Assembly: GCA_947846985.1 (NCBI GenBank) | Contig: CANTUZ010000001.1 | Span: 183,224,955-183,288,954 of the forward strand | Reading direction: 5' to 3' | Length of the DNA stretch: 64,000 nucleotides | Origin: Fratercula arctica | Taxonomy: Eukaryota; Chordata; Aves; Charadriiformes; Alcidae | In this document: positions 1 through 13,194 of the stretch, one piece after another | How the letters are laid out: each line of letters starts with the position of its first letter | Position numbering within the stretch: position 1 is the first letter of the stretch | Translations under genes and position numbers: made by a program | The notes under the pieces: generated by a model | Database searches by the model: none | Told to the model about the DNA's origin: nothing | The model's input: the letters and a program-made list of their open reading frames with translations, nothing else

Positions 1-1322
1 TGGACACTGGGTAGGCCCTGCTGCCAAAGGTTGCTTTATATCCATTTCAAGATGCTATCTGGGGCCACTCAAGCCTTTATTTCTTTATCCTATTTTAGAC
101 AAGAAGGCTCGCCTAGAAACACATCTCAGTGCTCTTAACAGCATCTGCTGTGGTAATAGACAAGCAAACTAATGGAGCAGTGCAATATTTTTTACTCCAA
201 ACTTGCCAAAGATGTGTGGAAGGGCAAACAGTTGGACATATTTACATACATTCATGATCCAGAAAGTCTCAGTTCAGCAGCTGCTGCAGCAAAAGGCAAT
301 CCTTCCCTGTTAGCCCGCTCAGTGAGCACAGCTCTGCTCCGCATCCTGCTGAGAGTGATGGGCTGTTTGCAGGGGAAGCCTCTGGAGTGATAGCCGGGGC
401 TGGGCATTTTTTGCTGACTCTCATTTTAGTAACTGAAGTCGCAAATTCTTAATCACCACGTTATTGCGGAAGAAACGGGGGTTCCTTCCCTTATTCCTCT
501 TCTTCCCCCAAGACATACACAAACACTTTTTAAATGCGAGAATAAAGAAACACATTTCACGGTACTTCAGTGGTTCAGTCAGGACACTCACGAGGCTGCG
601 ATAACAACCCCAATCTGCTTCAGGCACGCGGCACTAGAAAAATTAAAGGCATTGTAAATTACACGGCTATATTCCTCCCACAGCTCAATTAAAGGCTTTA
701 TTATTTGTCAATAAAGTACCAAATAAAAAAGGTATGCTCCAGATAAGGCAGCTGTTGCCATTTGGCTCTGGTGAGCCCTTATTTATGTTCCGTAAGTTTG
801 CAGTATGAAAGTTGCCGATAGGCCATGTGCATTATTACCAGATGTCCCATGGAAACTGCTTGTGTCCCCAGGGCCAAGTCCTCAATAGCACACGTCTTTT
901 CCAGTAGGCAAGCGGTCTATTCACACGCGGCGTGATTCCTGTTATCGCTTGCTGCCTTTGTACCTCGGAAACGGTAGTCTCTGCCTCCCCATTAACAAGG
1001 CATCCTCCAGCAGCCATGGACCTCAGCCCAGAGCCGGTACCTGCTCTGGCTGCCTCTCAGTGTGATGGCTGGTATGTCCAGGGATGGCCAGAGATATCAG
1101 TGAGATTTTTCGTTATATACTCAAAAGGAAACTGGACCAGGCCTCTGACCAATACCTTCATCCTGTTGAGAGTCGCTATCGCCTATTCCTAGGCTAAAAA
1201 GGTTGGCTGCTCTTGTCTCTGATGCCCATATTCCCTCCCGGCTGCCCAGCAGTAACTGCACAGAGCTGAAGCCTCTCTCTTTTTCCTCATCACCCATTTG
1301 CATTGACTTAATTAAAACATAA

Positions 1323-1343
1323 TTTTTTTTTTTTTTTTTTTTT
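1323..1343. repeat. Poly(T) run, 21 bases
   Basis: An uninterrupted homopolymer. No retrocopy or LINE sequence is recognisable on either side, so it is not an obvious poly(A) tail. Confidence 0.95.
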
Positions 1344-1762
1344 CAGTGTAAAGAACAATGGCTTATGAGCTCTTACTACGGCTGTATGTTTTCATGTCTA
1401 GGAATGGAAACAGCCCTCAGGAAGTGAGGCATTAAGACATCAACACAGCACTCCCACAGCTTGATGTGCGCGATTCTCTCCCCTTCCCCAGCTTTTTTAA
1501 TTTTAGGCACTTCCTATTTGGGCTTCTGGGTGATACCAGTATGTAATTAGTGAAAAAAGACATTAACACCTACAACGCACTCTTCAGATATCAAAAAAAT
1601 CAAGCTATGCCATTCTGCTTGCTGTTTCTTGTAATTACAACATTAATTTCTTACTTTTGGGGAAAAATAAAATTCCTGTATTTCACAGATGATGGCAGAG
1701 CTAAAAATTAATTTAAGATGATAATGTTACATGAAAATAAAAACCTCTTCTGATTGAATTTC

Positions 1763-1798
1763 AAGGACTCTTCTGTTTAACTAGCTTCAAGAGTCCTT
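1763..1798. other. Small perfect hairpin followed by T run
   Basis: Perfect 10-bp arms AAGGACTCTT (1763-1772) and AAGAGTCCTT (1789-1798) enclose a 16-base loop. The right arm runs into a tract of T. The shape recalls a terminator, but the stem is too short for a microRNA precursor and nothing suggests a transcript. Chance is likely. Confidence 0.4.
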
Positions 1799-1899
1799 TT
1801 TTTGATCATAATAAAATTATTTGCCATATGGTTCAGATGCTTGTGATCCTCTCTCAATGAGAGGATTATGCATGAGATATAATGCCTACTGTAGCTGCA

Positions 1900-2160
1900 G
1901 CCAAGCACACAGCTGGCTCTGATAATGCCAACAAATGGCTTCATCTATCTCAATGTCACGTAGGAGCTGGTGCGATGAGAATCAGCCCAGAGTACAATTA
2001 AAATCTACATCATCTGTGAGAAAGGTGATGGAGGTTCTGACATCAGAGCTGTGCCAGATTCATCCTCTTTCCATTGCAACAGAAGAAACATGTTGCCCCT
2101 TTCACCCTGTCACACTAATGATGTGCTTTGCACATCCCTTCCTGTGCACATTAAAGGTAG
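1900..2160. promoter_or_regulatory. Possible conserved non-coding element
   Basis: A complex, low-repeat, non-coding tract with balanced base composition compared with its surroundings. It is proposed only because it looks non-degenerate by eye and does not match CR1 or simple repeats. Frames of 92 and 88 codons cross it on opposite strands with no recognisable domain. Conservation cannot be judged without an alignment. Confidence 0.2.
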
Positions 2161-2439
2161 TAAATCAGGGAGACTCCTATTTAAAAGCTTCACCTTTATC
2201 TGACATTCAGTAACGAGAACAATTTCTAAATTTAAGTTAAGTGTATTCCTTGCTCCCCTCTCTGTGATGAGATAATGCCATTTGAAGTCTGAAAATGAAA
2301 TATGTGTAGGGGAGTTTATGATCCATATGGCCCCAAATTGTGATAGTATGCAAGAATTTCCTTGTTTTAGTTCCACAATATTTAGTCACACTAATAAAAC
2401 CAGGCTTGCACATCCATTTCTTCCACCAAAACAAATTTT

Positions 2440-3060
2440 ATTGCAGAAATGGCCATAATTCACAACAAACAAGCTTGATACCAAGACACTGATGAACCTC
2501 CTCTTTTAGGTTTTTAAAGCTAGTGGGGGACTTGTGCAATGATTTTGGTTTATTGTTATATTCATTAAAGGCAAAACCCACAAATACATTTTATTAGCAT
2601 TTTCAACAATTTAATGTAAATATAAGACATAATTACTTACGCCTGGCTCTCAAATTTTATTATGAGACAGGATTCTATTAAAATATTTTAAGCCTTTGGA
2701 CGTCAGCAATGCAAAAGCTTGTCTGGCGGAACATGGCAAGCCACTAGCTAATGCTGTTTTCTCCTTTCTGTCAATTTAGCTGCATCAGTTTGTGTGGCAC
2801 ATTGCAAACGGTATTGCTAATCAATGCAATGTAGGCACTGGAAAATGAAGATACGCAGGTTTACACTCACTCTTGATCTCTACTGGGTTTGAGATGTAAT
2901 CAAAGTCTATTTAAAAATCTTTAATCACACAATATACATGCAGACCATTTTCAACTGCCTCCTGGTTAGGACTTAAGTCAAAGTCCTAGTGCATGCCCCT
3001 TAATTACACTGATAAATGTATTTTTAAAAGCACGTTTTGTACTAAATAAGACAAAATACA
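2440..3060. promoter_or_regulatory. Possible conserved non-coding element (enhancer-like)
   Basis: About 600 bases without simple repeats or transposon remnants, with many TAAT/ATTA cores including TAATTA near 2632 and AATTAC near 3002. Such a composition is common in developmental enhancers lying in gene deserts. The target gene and any activity are unknown; this is inference from composition alone. Confidence 0.25.
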
Positions 3061-3560
3061 TTGCATTTGACTCTCCACCGCGTTACCCTAGCTTAATGCC
3101 ATTTGTCTCAATAGTGCTACACTATGATAAAGCTGATGATATGCAAGCGTTAAAGTATTATGTTATGCACCAACGCCAAAAATCTAAATACAGGAACATG
3201 ACGCTGAGCCTCTCTCCATATGAAAATGAGCACCTTGTTGCTTTCTGTTAAGCAGTCAATGATAATAGAAGGCTTTGCCCACAGCCCAGCCCGCACATCT
3301 GTAACAACATTGCTCTATTAAGTTGATTTAGACAAAATGACAGCAACATCCTCTTCCACAAGAGCTTAGGTGGTACAAGCTTTGGAGAAACATCCAGGTG
3401 ACATAAATAGCTACTGTTTAATACAGCAAAAATTACAAAACTTTAATTTTAAAGAACTAAATCAACTCAGACTTTCGGAGGAATACTTAAGAAAGCAGGT
3501 GCCTCTAAACTGAGCAATGTAATCCTTGCAGTTCATGTAAAATGTCATTGCTCCCAGAGT

Positions 3561-3581
3561 AAAAAAAAAAAAAAAAAAAAA
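3561..3581. repeat. Poly(A) run, 21 bases
   Basis: Uninterrupted A21 followed by a short GAAGAAAA tract. No recognisable retrotransposed sequence lies beside it. Confidence 0.95.
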
Positions 3582-6500
3582 GAAGAAAATCCCAGCAAAA
3601 TTTTTACTGCAGTTCCTGTGTCTGCCCATATCTAAACTTCACAAACTACAGATAAATGAAACAAAAAGCTCGAGTGCCAAGTCTTCATGCCTCATTGAGT
3701 GAATGTTTTTTCTCTCAGCCTTTACTCTTAGGTTTTTTTCCCTCCCCAGATAACAACAGCTGGTAACCGCATACCAATGCACCCATTTATAATTCAGGTA
3801 TGGGCTCTTCACAACTCCATAGCAAAGAAACTCTGCCTTTGAAGATAAGACACCTGCAATTATGTCCGAGTTCAGCTTCCCTCCTTTACCTGAGTAAACA
3901 CACAGCAGCCTATGTACAAGTTTGAAAATGAATTGCAAAAGCTCATAAAAGCAGCCACTCCAAATGACAAACTGTCCGTCATTTTCTGTGCATCTTTCAA
4001 TGCCTCTGAAACAAATAAGTCAAACCACAGAAAAGGTAAAAAATGTAGAGCAAGAATTCATAATATCAAGTAAAGGTGAAGATATCCTGCAAAAATGTCC
4101 TCCTATAAGGTGAAAATGCCATTGGTAACTATGCACACGCTCCCTATAACATCCCAAAAATTCTACTACAGCTACCCCAACTCAGCTTAAGAGTGATCTA
4201 CATGCTTACATGTACACCTCTGCAGAGCTTCCACAAATCCAAGAGTTTAAGAAAATATTACACATATAGAGATATAAAATCCTGATACACAATCTTGAAA
4301 AATAAGTATTCAGGTATTGTACTTTAAGAGACACTCTTAAGAACCAGAACTAACAGTTTTAGAAAACTAAATCTGGGAGCTTTCTAACAGCAGCAGAAAA
4401 TTATTTTGGCTAAACGTGGCGCTCTAAAGAAGACATCAAAGTTGTAATGCAAGTAGAAGTGAAACAGAGGCACAGGAAGACAGATCACCATCCTCCCATA
4501 TTAAAAATTTGGAGATGAAAAAGCCATTGATTTAATGACTCAATTAGTTTATAATATTGATAAAATATTAATTTGAAATCACACTGCACAATTTCTACGA
4601 GCAAGACTTCAAAAATTTCCTTATCTCTGGTAAACTGGAAGTTCTTGATAAGGCGTGACTTGGCCTAAGTCATCAATATATTTTTAGTATAGAAAATTTA
4701 ATAGCACCCAATGGTACAATAACACTTCAACGAAAATTAAGACAGAACTAATCTCAACACTAGCTACAGAAAAAGAGAGAAAGAAAGGAAGAAAAAAAGG
4801 AGACGCAACTGATTGAAGGAAGAAATGTTATGGTAATCTCATCCTTATAAGACTTGCATGTGCTTTTACCTTGTGAATGTGCACAACAAAATTGAATTCT
4901 GCAAGTTATCACACATACTGTCAGACTCCTGAACTTCCACTGTTTCAAATAACCAGGCTCAGGAAAAGCCACATAAAAGAAGTTTGCTTCTGTCCAGAAC
5001 AAAAAGCAAAGATAACTTTGTTAAACTCTCCCATCCCCAACACACACACATATACCAAAGAACAAAACCTAGCTTTAATTCTTGAATTATTTTGTGAAAA
5101 TAGCAGAAGTTACAGTGAAAACTTTTAAAGGCACACAGACATACCAATATCAGATGTGAAATAGCAAAAACCCATTCTTTAGAAAACAGATGGAGATGAC
5201 TGACTCAATGAGGACCTTGTAGAGCCCAAATCCAGAATGTGGTAAAGTACCTCCAACTCATGACAAACTGGACCACTAGTGAAGCACTGAGACCGGAGAG
5301 GAGAAAAAAGGAGAATCACAAAAAGCTATCTATCATATATGATTTTCTTCCTGTTTCTCTCATACTTAGCAAATCTCTCCATCTGTGATGTTCTCTGAAC
5401 TTACTGTTCTAGGTAATTTAGAAGCAACCAATTGTACGGAGACTGCTTCTTATCTTAGCGTGCTGAGTAGTCCAATTCAGTTTGTGGTTAACTCACTTTC
5501 AAACATCCAAAATGTTTTGGTTTAAGGTTTTAACAGTGCTTGCCACCATTGATGTAATCCACTTCTGCACACTGTTGAGGTCCTCACCACCAGCTGAGCA
5601 CCTAGGTGCAGACAGCAGTAAGAGCTATGACAAAGCAAACTTTTATCCATTGAGTAAAATGTGGTATTTTGGGGTTTTTTGTTGTTTAAGATAAGAGCAG
5701 GATTCTCTTCAGAATGTGAAATATTTCTTCACAGTTATTTAAATGAAAAATATCTACAGGTCTAGTTCCTTCAAAGGTGCAAGAGGTTGTGACAGAAGAA
5801 CAGGTATATGTGTTTAGGTTTTTGCTCATCGCCAAACAGTACTGCTCCCTGTTTTAAAGGTCCTATCAGAATCTCAAAGAGGATGAGAAAAGAGAAAAAA
5901 GATGGGAAAAAAGGAAGTTTATCCTTGAGCTAGCTCCAGTGCACCTTGGAGCTTTGATATTTTCTGTTCACTTTCTTCTATTTCCACTTCTCATTTTCCT
6001 AGAACCAGCTGTCTATTCATAAAGCCAGAAAGATATTGCTTAATATAGTATCAGTATTCCTGGTATAGCACCAACAGATTAGAAAAGGTTGTTGAAAAGC
6101 AAATGCATATATGCAAATGTTTTTTTATATTAAATGGAAACATTCCAAAAACTCAAATGAACCATGTGAAATTTTAATTATAACTTAACAGCTGTTTGAG
6201 CTAATTGAAGGATATCAGAAAGGTGATTTCCTTCTCATTGTAATTAAAGAGTTAAGCCTAATTTACTGTTGTCAGAACAAGACTAAATACCAATCTGGTC
6301 TGCCTAATTACATAAAAAGGTAAACAGGAGAACTCCAAGACAGACATCAGAATGCTTCCTCCCGTCCTCACACACACACTCCCCCAGTAAAAGAAAAGTA
6401 AAAGAGAAGTTTCGCAGTGATCGCTTCTGCCCTGTATCTTCGTTGGCAAGAAGATGGGCAACGACCTTTAAAGCAAGTTGAGCAACTCACTCTAATTCTG

Positions 6501-8920
6501 CTTTGCCACCCTTTTATTAATTTTGCCTGGAAGCTATTTTCATTTCCATTCCCTTGGCTTCACAGCCTTATTGTTTAATACTGTGGCTATGCATAAAGGT
6601 AAACATATGTTTTGCATTCACTAATGTGGTATTACCTAGTTGCCACCAATGAAAGAATAATGTAATACAGAAATTAATGCTGAAATACTTCTTGGTCTAT
6701 GACAATATAATAGTTTTTTTTTTCCTGTAACTTTGAAAGAAAATAGAGACAACAAAAAATGGGTTTGATCTCTATCGTAAATACATGTTGTAATATGCAT
6801 ACTTTTTTAACGATGCATTAAATACAATGGTCTTCATAAGAAATACAATCCTTCCAAAAAATTAAAAACTATTTCTATAATATTAAAAGTTCAAAGATTT
6901 TGTTTTCTAAGCAATCCAGCAATTAATAGGCAACCTGTACTGATCACAGGAACTTTTCACTCCGTCTTTTTCCACCTCCCTTGCAACACAACTGCCATTA
7001 CTGAAAAGAAGCACAAAAGATTTACGAAAGACACAAACCCTGGCTACAAGCGGCAGTGATATTCAGTGTAATTACTAAAGTATGAATTCTGACAATATTT
7101 TTGTATATAATGTATGTATATATAAAAAATTACTAACGTACGTTAAGTCCAATGCGTCATACTAAACACCAAAGAATTCCAAAGTGATGTATTCAGGCAT
7201 AGGGGCAGACGTGCTGAGAGATGAGTGAAAGAGTGTAACCTGTGAATGATATACTCCTGAAGAAAAGTGCATGGATATATTTAATTCACATTTGCACCAC
7301 ACCTGAAGCTCCGCATGGCTCATGTGCAATCAGCATCAGACCCTAGGGAAACTGAGCAGCAGGACTCCAGGAGCATAAGAAGCAGCTCCACTACGTGGGA
7401 TGTCAGCGATAGATCGGGAAGCCAACTAAAAAATGTGAAAATGTTTGTAGGTGTTTGGACCATGTCGACCAGGGAAGTGCCGATGTAATACAGAAGACAT
7501 TTCGGATGTCTTTAACAAAGGCCAGTGCTGGTGGGAATGAAGAGAGGCCAAGCAGTCTTAGATCTGTGGAGCACCTAGGCTAACAGTAAGGCATCTTGCA
7601 CTGAATGTGATCTGTGGCCAGACAGCTGTAGTTTTCAGTTCAGTTCATTGAGGCTGTTTTAAACAGACACAAGCAAGATATACAAGGAGAATCATATATT
7701 GAAAATGTGAGAGACAAGTTTGCAGTGAGCACACTTTCTGCATTTTGCTATACAAGAATCCTTACCTCAACTCAAATCACACTCTAAGCACTAAACACTC
7801 TGCTTTTATGCTCAATTAGGGTGACTTAATCCAGCCATAAGCAGAATTTTTCAGACAACTAGATTGTGCTGGGATTCCCCTGCCTCCTTGTGCTCTAGTG
7901 GTTCTCCTGATCTTGACAAATCTCTTGGTTATCCTCCATACAACATAATTTTCTACATCTTTCTAAAGAGCCAAGAAGAGACAGCAAAAACTTAATGAGG
8001 AGTTATAAAAGCACACTTGAAAACCATCTCTGACTAATTAACTTCAAAGCAGATGATAAAAAAAAAATAGCAGTTTTATTCTCTACATATTACCAACATA
8101 AATTGTACACACTCTATTTCAGCTGCCGTGCCCTCTGTACAAAGCAGGGCTTAACTCCCAGGTCAGTAGGAACAGCTAAAGATGTTCCTCCACCTTTCTT
8201 CTGCTGCTTTCTCGCTCATTCATTTGTGCTTCACCCTACGTCCAAATGTTGTGAAAAATCTTAATGCAGATTTATCTCCGGAACATTTACAGAAATATTT
8301 ACCTTTACAGGTATCATCCCATTGATTTACTTTCCCAGATAAGAAGCTACTAGAATCAAATTATTTTACTACTCATCTTTCTCTGTTCTGTCAAAAGTCG
8401 TTTAATGCAATCTACGTGATGAATGTGTCCCCATGAAAAGTGGGAGGGAAAATTAATTTGGGGAGGTCTGACAATGAAAAGATCATTTGTCATTACTGTG
8501 CTGAGCTGTGCCAGCAAACGACCAGAGCTCTGCAATGTATTGTTAGACCCCAGCGGCTGCTGCCCATTTTCTGCCCCTTCCTTTAGCAAACTCCTCCTTC
8601 CTAATGCTTGGGTTCGCTCGGAATGAAGGTTATTAGCAATACTAACCAACCAGAGTGGCGAGCGTGGATGCAGTGGGGATGGGACGTGAATTTGTAAGAA
8701 CTAATTTGTCTAATGTTCGGTAACAAAGGCAAAGCGTCTGTGCTGTGAATGAATATAGCATCAATCACTGACTAACTGCTTCAGCACGTGTAATGAGAAT
8801 ATTCTCTGGCCAACCCCGTGGTCTGCACAGACAGCTGGGGAGATAATAACCTGAATGGAATTTTTATTTTAATGCAACTCTCATCTTCAAAGCAAGAAAG
8901 AACCTAGGGAGACTATCCTT

Positions 8921-8981
8921 GGTGTGTATGTATGTGTGTATACATATATTTTATATATCTGTATATGCATGCACACATGTG
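8921..8981. repeat. Degenerate TG/TA microsatellite
   Basis: An imperfect run of GTGTGTATGTATGTGTGTAT-type units grading into TATATA and then GCACACATGTG. It is an ordinary decayed alternating purine-pyrimidine repeat. Confidence 0.8.
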
Positions 8982-11900
8982 TAACAGCCTTTCAGAAAAA
9001 GCTTAGAATAAAAGTATTTATTTTGAAAAGTAATACCTGATACTTAGAAATATGTGCAGTTGACTGTAAGGTTCCTGGTTAGATAACCCTTTTCTTTTAT
9101 TTCTCTCTGAGTTGTTTTACCTTCTCTCCAGTAGATGTTTTTAATGATGTAGCTAGCTCATCTTATTACAATTTTAGTTTGTATAAAAATAATGAATGCT
9201 TGAAAGCAGTTTAATATCCAGAAGAGGGTTTTTTGTCTTCCCTTCATTTGCTGATAACACTAAGAGCAGACACAAAAACATGCATTTTAACACTTCTACA
9301 TTAAATGTAGTCACAACTTGAAAAACACTTCCACTCACATTTCTTTAACAAGGACATTCACTGTTTGCATAGTAACAATCTCCCATGGTTTTCAAAACAG
9401 AAAAAAAATAAGCAAATACATTTTTTGACATTAAAAATATTTAAACATATCGCCAATCAAATATTCATCTAGTCTAGGATCATCTGGAACAATTAGTGGG
9501 TGTACTGGGCAATCCACTGCACTGCTACCACTGGGAAGAATGAATTCTCTGTATAAAAAGATTTATCAGGGAGAATTTAGGCATGTCAGAGAAGCCCAAA
9601 GAAGAACCCCAAAAAATAATAGAATTAAGGAGAAGTAAAAGACAGACTTTTATTACAAAAGTGAAAATGAATATGTAATTTACAACTCTGCATACTGATT
9701 ACATGCTCCAGAACAACACACTCAGATTACTTGGTCTTCATCACTCCCAACTTGAGCAAGCTGCAGTGAAGCAATGAGGATATTTTACCTGGTATTGATA
9801 ACGAGGAGGAAGACAGCCCTTCTCAAGTCAGACATGCCAAAGAATGAGAAGCTGTTGCAGATCATTACCAAAGCACTCTCATCATCCCCCTCACCACTGC
9901 AAATTTATGTTATTACTCTGCTAAATATTTTGCTGCCTTCAGCAGTGTATGATAGCCTTAGAGACATCCAGAAAGCCTCCTAGATCAAGCCGTAGGCTTT
10001 CAAGGGTGAAGGGCACGCTGCCATCCAATCTGAACAGCTTGGTATTTCACCCATCTTGTACTGCATACATTGTTAGGCAAAGGTCTCAAATAACACCAAA
10101 AAAAAAAAAAGAAAAAAAAAGGTTGTTAAAAAAGAAGTTAAAAACTGTGAGTTCAAGGCAAGTTTAAGATCATTTGACAGACAAGCCCTGCACTGACACA
10201 GTCCTGTCTCTAACCCATCGTGACCCCAGGTAAACAACAGCAGGGAGCAAACCATGGCTTAGTGTTTCTGATCAGAACAGTTTTGTGGAAATATTATGAT
10301 GTGACAATTTGGAAAAAATATGCTAGCATATTAACACTGGGAGACAGTACTTAGGGTGGCCTAAAACAGAAATCAGAATTCTAGCTGCCTTTGTCAAAGC
10401 AACAGAGGAGCTGAGGGAGAGCCACAGCTACTCAAAGTAACATATAAAGAAAACACCTCTTTGTTTTTTAGCAAAGGAAGGATGAGCTGCAGCCACCCTC
10501 CCCCAACAGGCTTCGGTGTAACCCCTGAAAAAGGCTGAGGTTTGTGCTCCCATGGGCAAGAGACACCGTAACTAATTGCAAGCGCAATTTCATTTAAACT
10601 CCTGTTTAAAAAAAAAAAAACAACAAACAACTCCTGGGGGGAAAAAAAAAAAAAAGAAGGAAAAAGAAGAAAGTATGTATAGGAATAGCCACACAGTATT
10701 CTGACCAAGCAGGACACCACCGTACGGGTTAAATTAAATACTGGTTAAATTGAACACAGAGAAGAAAAAAAAATGAATTGGTATTATTTAGCTGTGCAGC
10801 AATTACTTACCTGACAAGATCAATGGGGAACTATTAAACATGTACCTGAAATGCCCCTTTAGCATTTGCATGCCACATAAAAAAACATTTTTAATCATTT
10901 TTATACATATGAAGTATGAAGCCTTTACTTAGATAATGTACAGACACACTGTTTTTATTGCTGGAGGAAGTAGGTCCTACAGCTCCAATCTGAATTAATG
11001 GAGAACATAAGCCTCTTTTACTCAAGACATAGAATAAGCAGTCCATAGCACCGGTCTAGGATGAGTCCTAGGAAGGAACTGCGATTCAAATACAGAATTC
11101 GTTCCATTACTGTGACAGAGGAAGGAAGTAGTTTACTGCAACTAAATAGAGACTGCAGTGTATTTCCCTTTTCTTCTAATAGCTGGTAGGTTGAGGCAGG
11201 TGCAGGGAATAAAGGCTGCATATCACAACAACCCCTCTTCTTTTGCCCAGCTGGAAGGAAAGCTACATGCAGCCTCTTCTCAGCCCACACTTCAATTCTC
11301 AAGACAAGAAAAAGGACTGGGAAGATTCTGTCTCCATGGTCTTACAAAATGGTGTCCCTGGAGCTCTTTTGCAATTTGGTTCCTGATGAAAAAAATTTAA
11401 ATAAATAGCAATGACTCAGAGGGGAAGCTCCAAATCACATACTGAAGGACTTCCTCTCCTCACATGTCCTACATTGTTTCAATCCTTTTATAGAAAAAAA
11501 GAAACAAAAATTTCAAAGGGAATATGATTTATTATTTACTTAAAGGTATAAACAAGAAAAAGAGCCCATTATTCACTTTAAGTGTATCTTTCATCAGTTA
11601 AGTAACAACAATTCAAAAAATTATGATGGTGATCGAATGGCAGCTATTATTATCAGTATAATTTTTGCTGTCAGTATCCTATAAAGCATGTTGTACTGTT
11701 GACACCACCTTCAGACTATTTCTACAGGTCTACTCATGAAAAATCGTAAACCGTTAAATACCATGCACTGTTGGCAGCAAATACATACATGTATTTTGTT
11801 AATTTATGGCATGTTTCACACATACCAGGGAATAAAATCAGGAATAATTATTTCACATTAATAAAAAATAATCACTGTAAGTGCACACAGATTGTGGGTT

Positions 11901-12096
11901 ACTTGTTTCTGGGAAAATTATAGATAAGATTACATTGTCATAATTTTTAAGGGGAACCAGTATTTAACAGCCTTATTCACAAGTGGGTATGCTAATACTC
12001 CCATTGACAATCAGTGTGAAAAAGGAAGTTACGAATTCAGACATCCTAAATCATCAATGATTTATTTTCTGCTCTTGTTGGATTTTTTGTTTTGCT

Positions 12097-12120
12097 TGGG
12101 GAGGTTGGGTGGTTTGGGGG
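12097..12120 (+). other. G-rich tract, possible weak G-quadruplex
   Basis: Three G runs of three or more, separated by GG pairs, lie within 24 bases just upstream of the CpG island region. Only a two-layer quadruplex could use all the runs. Low significance. Confidence 0.35.
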
Positions 12121-12740
12121 TCAGATGAGTATGTGGAATTAAATCCAATTCCTAATCTGGTGAGTTATCTATGGTGTGCAAGGCGTACACCATCCATTAT
12201 GTAGCATCAGTGAGTGACAGTATGAATAGCAGTCTTTGCCAGTTAAAGCCGTGATAAGACCTGGATTCTCAGAGAAGTTCCTGCTCCAGAGCAATCTCTA
12301 TTGTTCCAGCCATCAGGTTTGGCAGTAAGACTGATTCAAAGATAAGACAGCAACGATGCCAGAGTCTTACGTAGAAAAATATCAGCAAATAATCAGTTAA
12401 TCTGCACTTCGAAAGACATCTATCAAGTTGATTTTAATTTTAATAAGACCTGGTGCCATGTTTTTTATATTAATAACTTCAATATACAGAATTTCTTCGA
12501 GTCAGAATCTGATCCAAGGCAGGATTATTCTACATTCAGTATTTGCATCCCCACGAGTGACTATTTCCATGAGTAACTGTCTGGTAACAGCCCTCATCTC
12601 AACCTCACCTCGTTTGTAACTTCACTGCTGCCCATGGGCACGTTCACCTGAACTTCAAGCAGCGCTCTGCTATTAGCCCAACTTTTTGCCAGCCTGAATA
12701 CTAAGAGTATTTCTCACCAGTAAGGCTGCAGGAAACCTGG

Positions 12741-12925
12741 ACCCGGACTGCAGAACGCTCGTCGGGACCACAACCCCACGCAAGTTCTCGGGATAGGCCG
12801 GCGGCAGGTTTCCCGCGCGAGCACGGGCGGAGCGCGGCCGTTCAGCACCACGGACAGCGCCGGGCGCCCCGCGGGGGCTGGGCCGGGGACAGCCCACCGC
12901 GGTGGCTCGGCCAAGGTCACACGTT
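12741..12925. promoter_or_regulatory. Orphan CpG island, candidate promoter
   Basis: This stretch holds about two dozen CpG dinucleotides in under 200 bases, including CGCGCG at 12814-12819 and several GGGCGG/CCGCGG-type GC boxes, inside DNA that is otherwise AT-rich and nearly CpG-free. CpG islands of this density in vertebrates usually mark unmethylated promoters. On the minus strand the sequence ACTG|GTGAGA at about 12721-12712 fits a splice donor, which would suit a short first exon transcribed leftward. Open frames of 97 and 68 codons cross the island on the minus strand but match nothing I know. It could be the start of a long non-coding RNA, the first exon of an unseen gene, or an enhancer-type orphan island. 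No TATA box was assigned. Confidence 0.5.
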
Positions 12926-13194
12926 GGCCACCAGCCCAAGGTGCACACCAGGCCTGAGCTACGCAAACCTGAAATTAAGATTTGTGGCGCACGGCATAAC
13001 TGGAGTTATTTTCAGAACGTCCTCAACAACAACAAAAGGATAGGCTTCCTGAACTCTTTTAGAAACAGTTGATGAAACAGTAGCTTAAACGACCCGAGGT
13101 ACTTAATTCCCACAAGTTTTCAATAAGCTTTCCATAAGTTTCCTCCATTACAGACTATTAAGGTAAATAAATAACTGTGGGGCAAGGGACAGAG

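Larger units (their letters stand above)
1..3560. other. Repeat-poor AT-rich non-coding DNA
   Basis: No gene, RNA or transposable element is recognised here. Open frames are short (up to 92 codons), overlap one another on both strands and resemble no known family. Apart from a T21 run, the stretch is unusually free of simple repeats and has many homeodomain-type TAAT cores. It may be regulatory DNA of a distant gene; that is inference only. Confidence 0.6.
3582..12660. other. AT-rich non-coding DNA, no gene seen
   Basis: About 9 kb with only short, unsupported open frames (108 codons or fewer). None shows a domain, a signal peptide with a mature protein, or exon-like conservation that I can recognise. 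It contains scattered short A/T runs, a degenerate TGTA-type microsatellite near 8.95 kb and a 12-bp palindrome TAACGTACGTTA at 7134-7145. A G-rich tract lies at 12097-12120. Confidence 0.6.

Noticed and set aside
1763..1798. Hairpin plus T run as a terminator or microRNA precursor
   Set aside because: Rho-independent termination does not apply to vertebrate nuclear DNA, and a 10-bp stem is too short for a microRNA precursor.
12673..12966. 97-codon minus-strand frame across the CpG island
   Set aside because: Arginine- and proline-rich translation is typical of any frame through CpG-rich DNA, and a second frame overlaps it. Not supported as coding.
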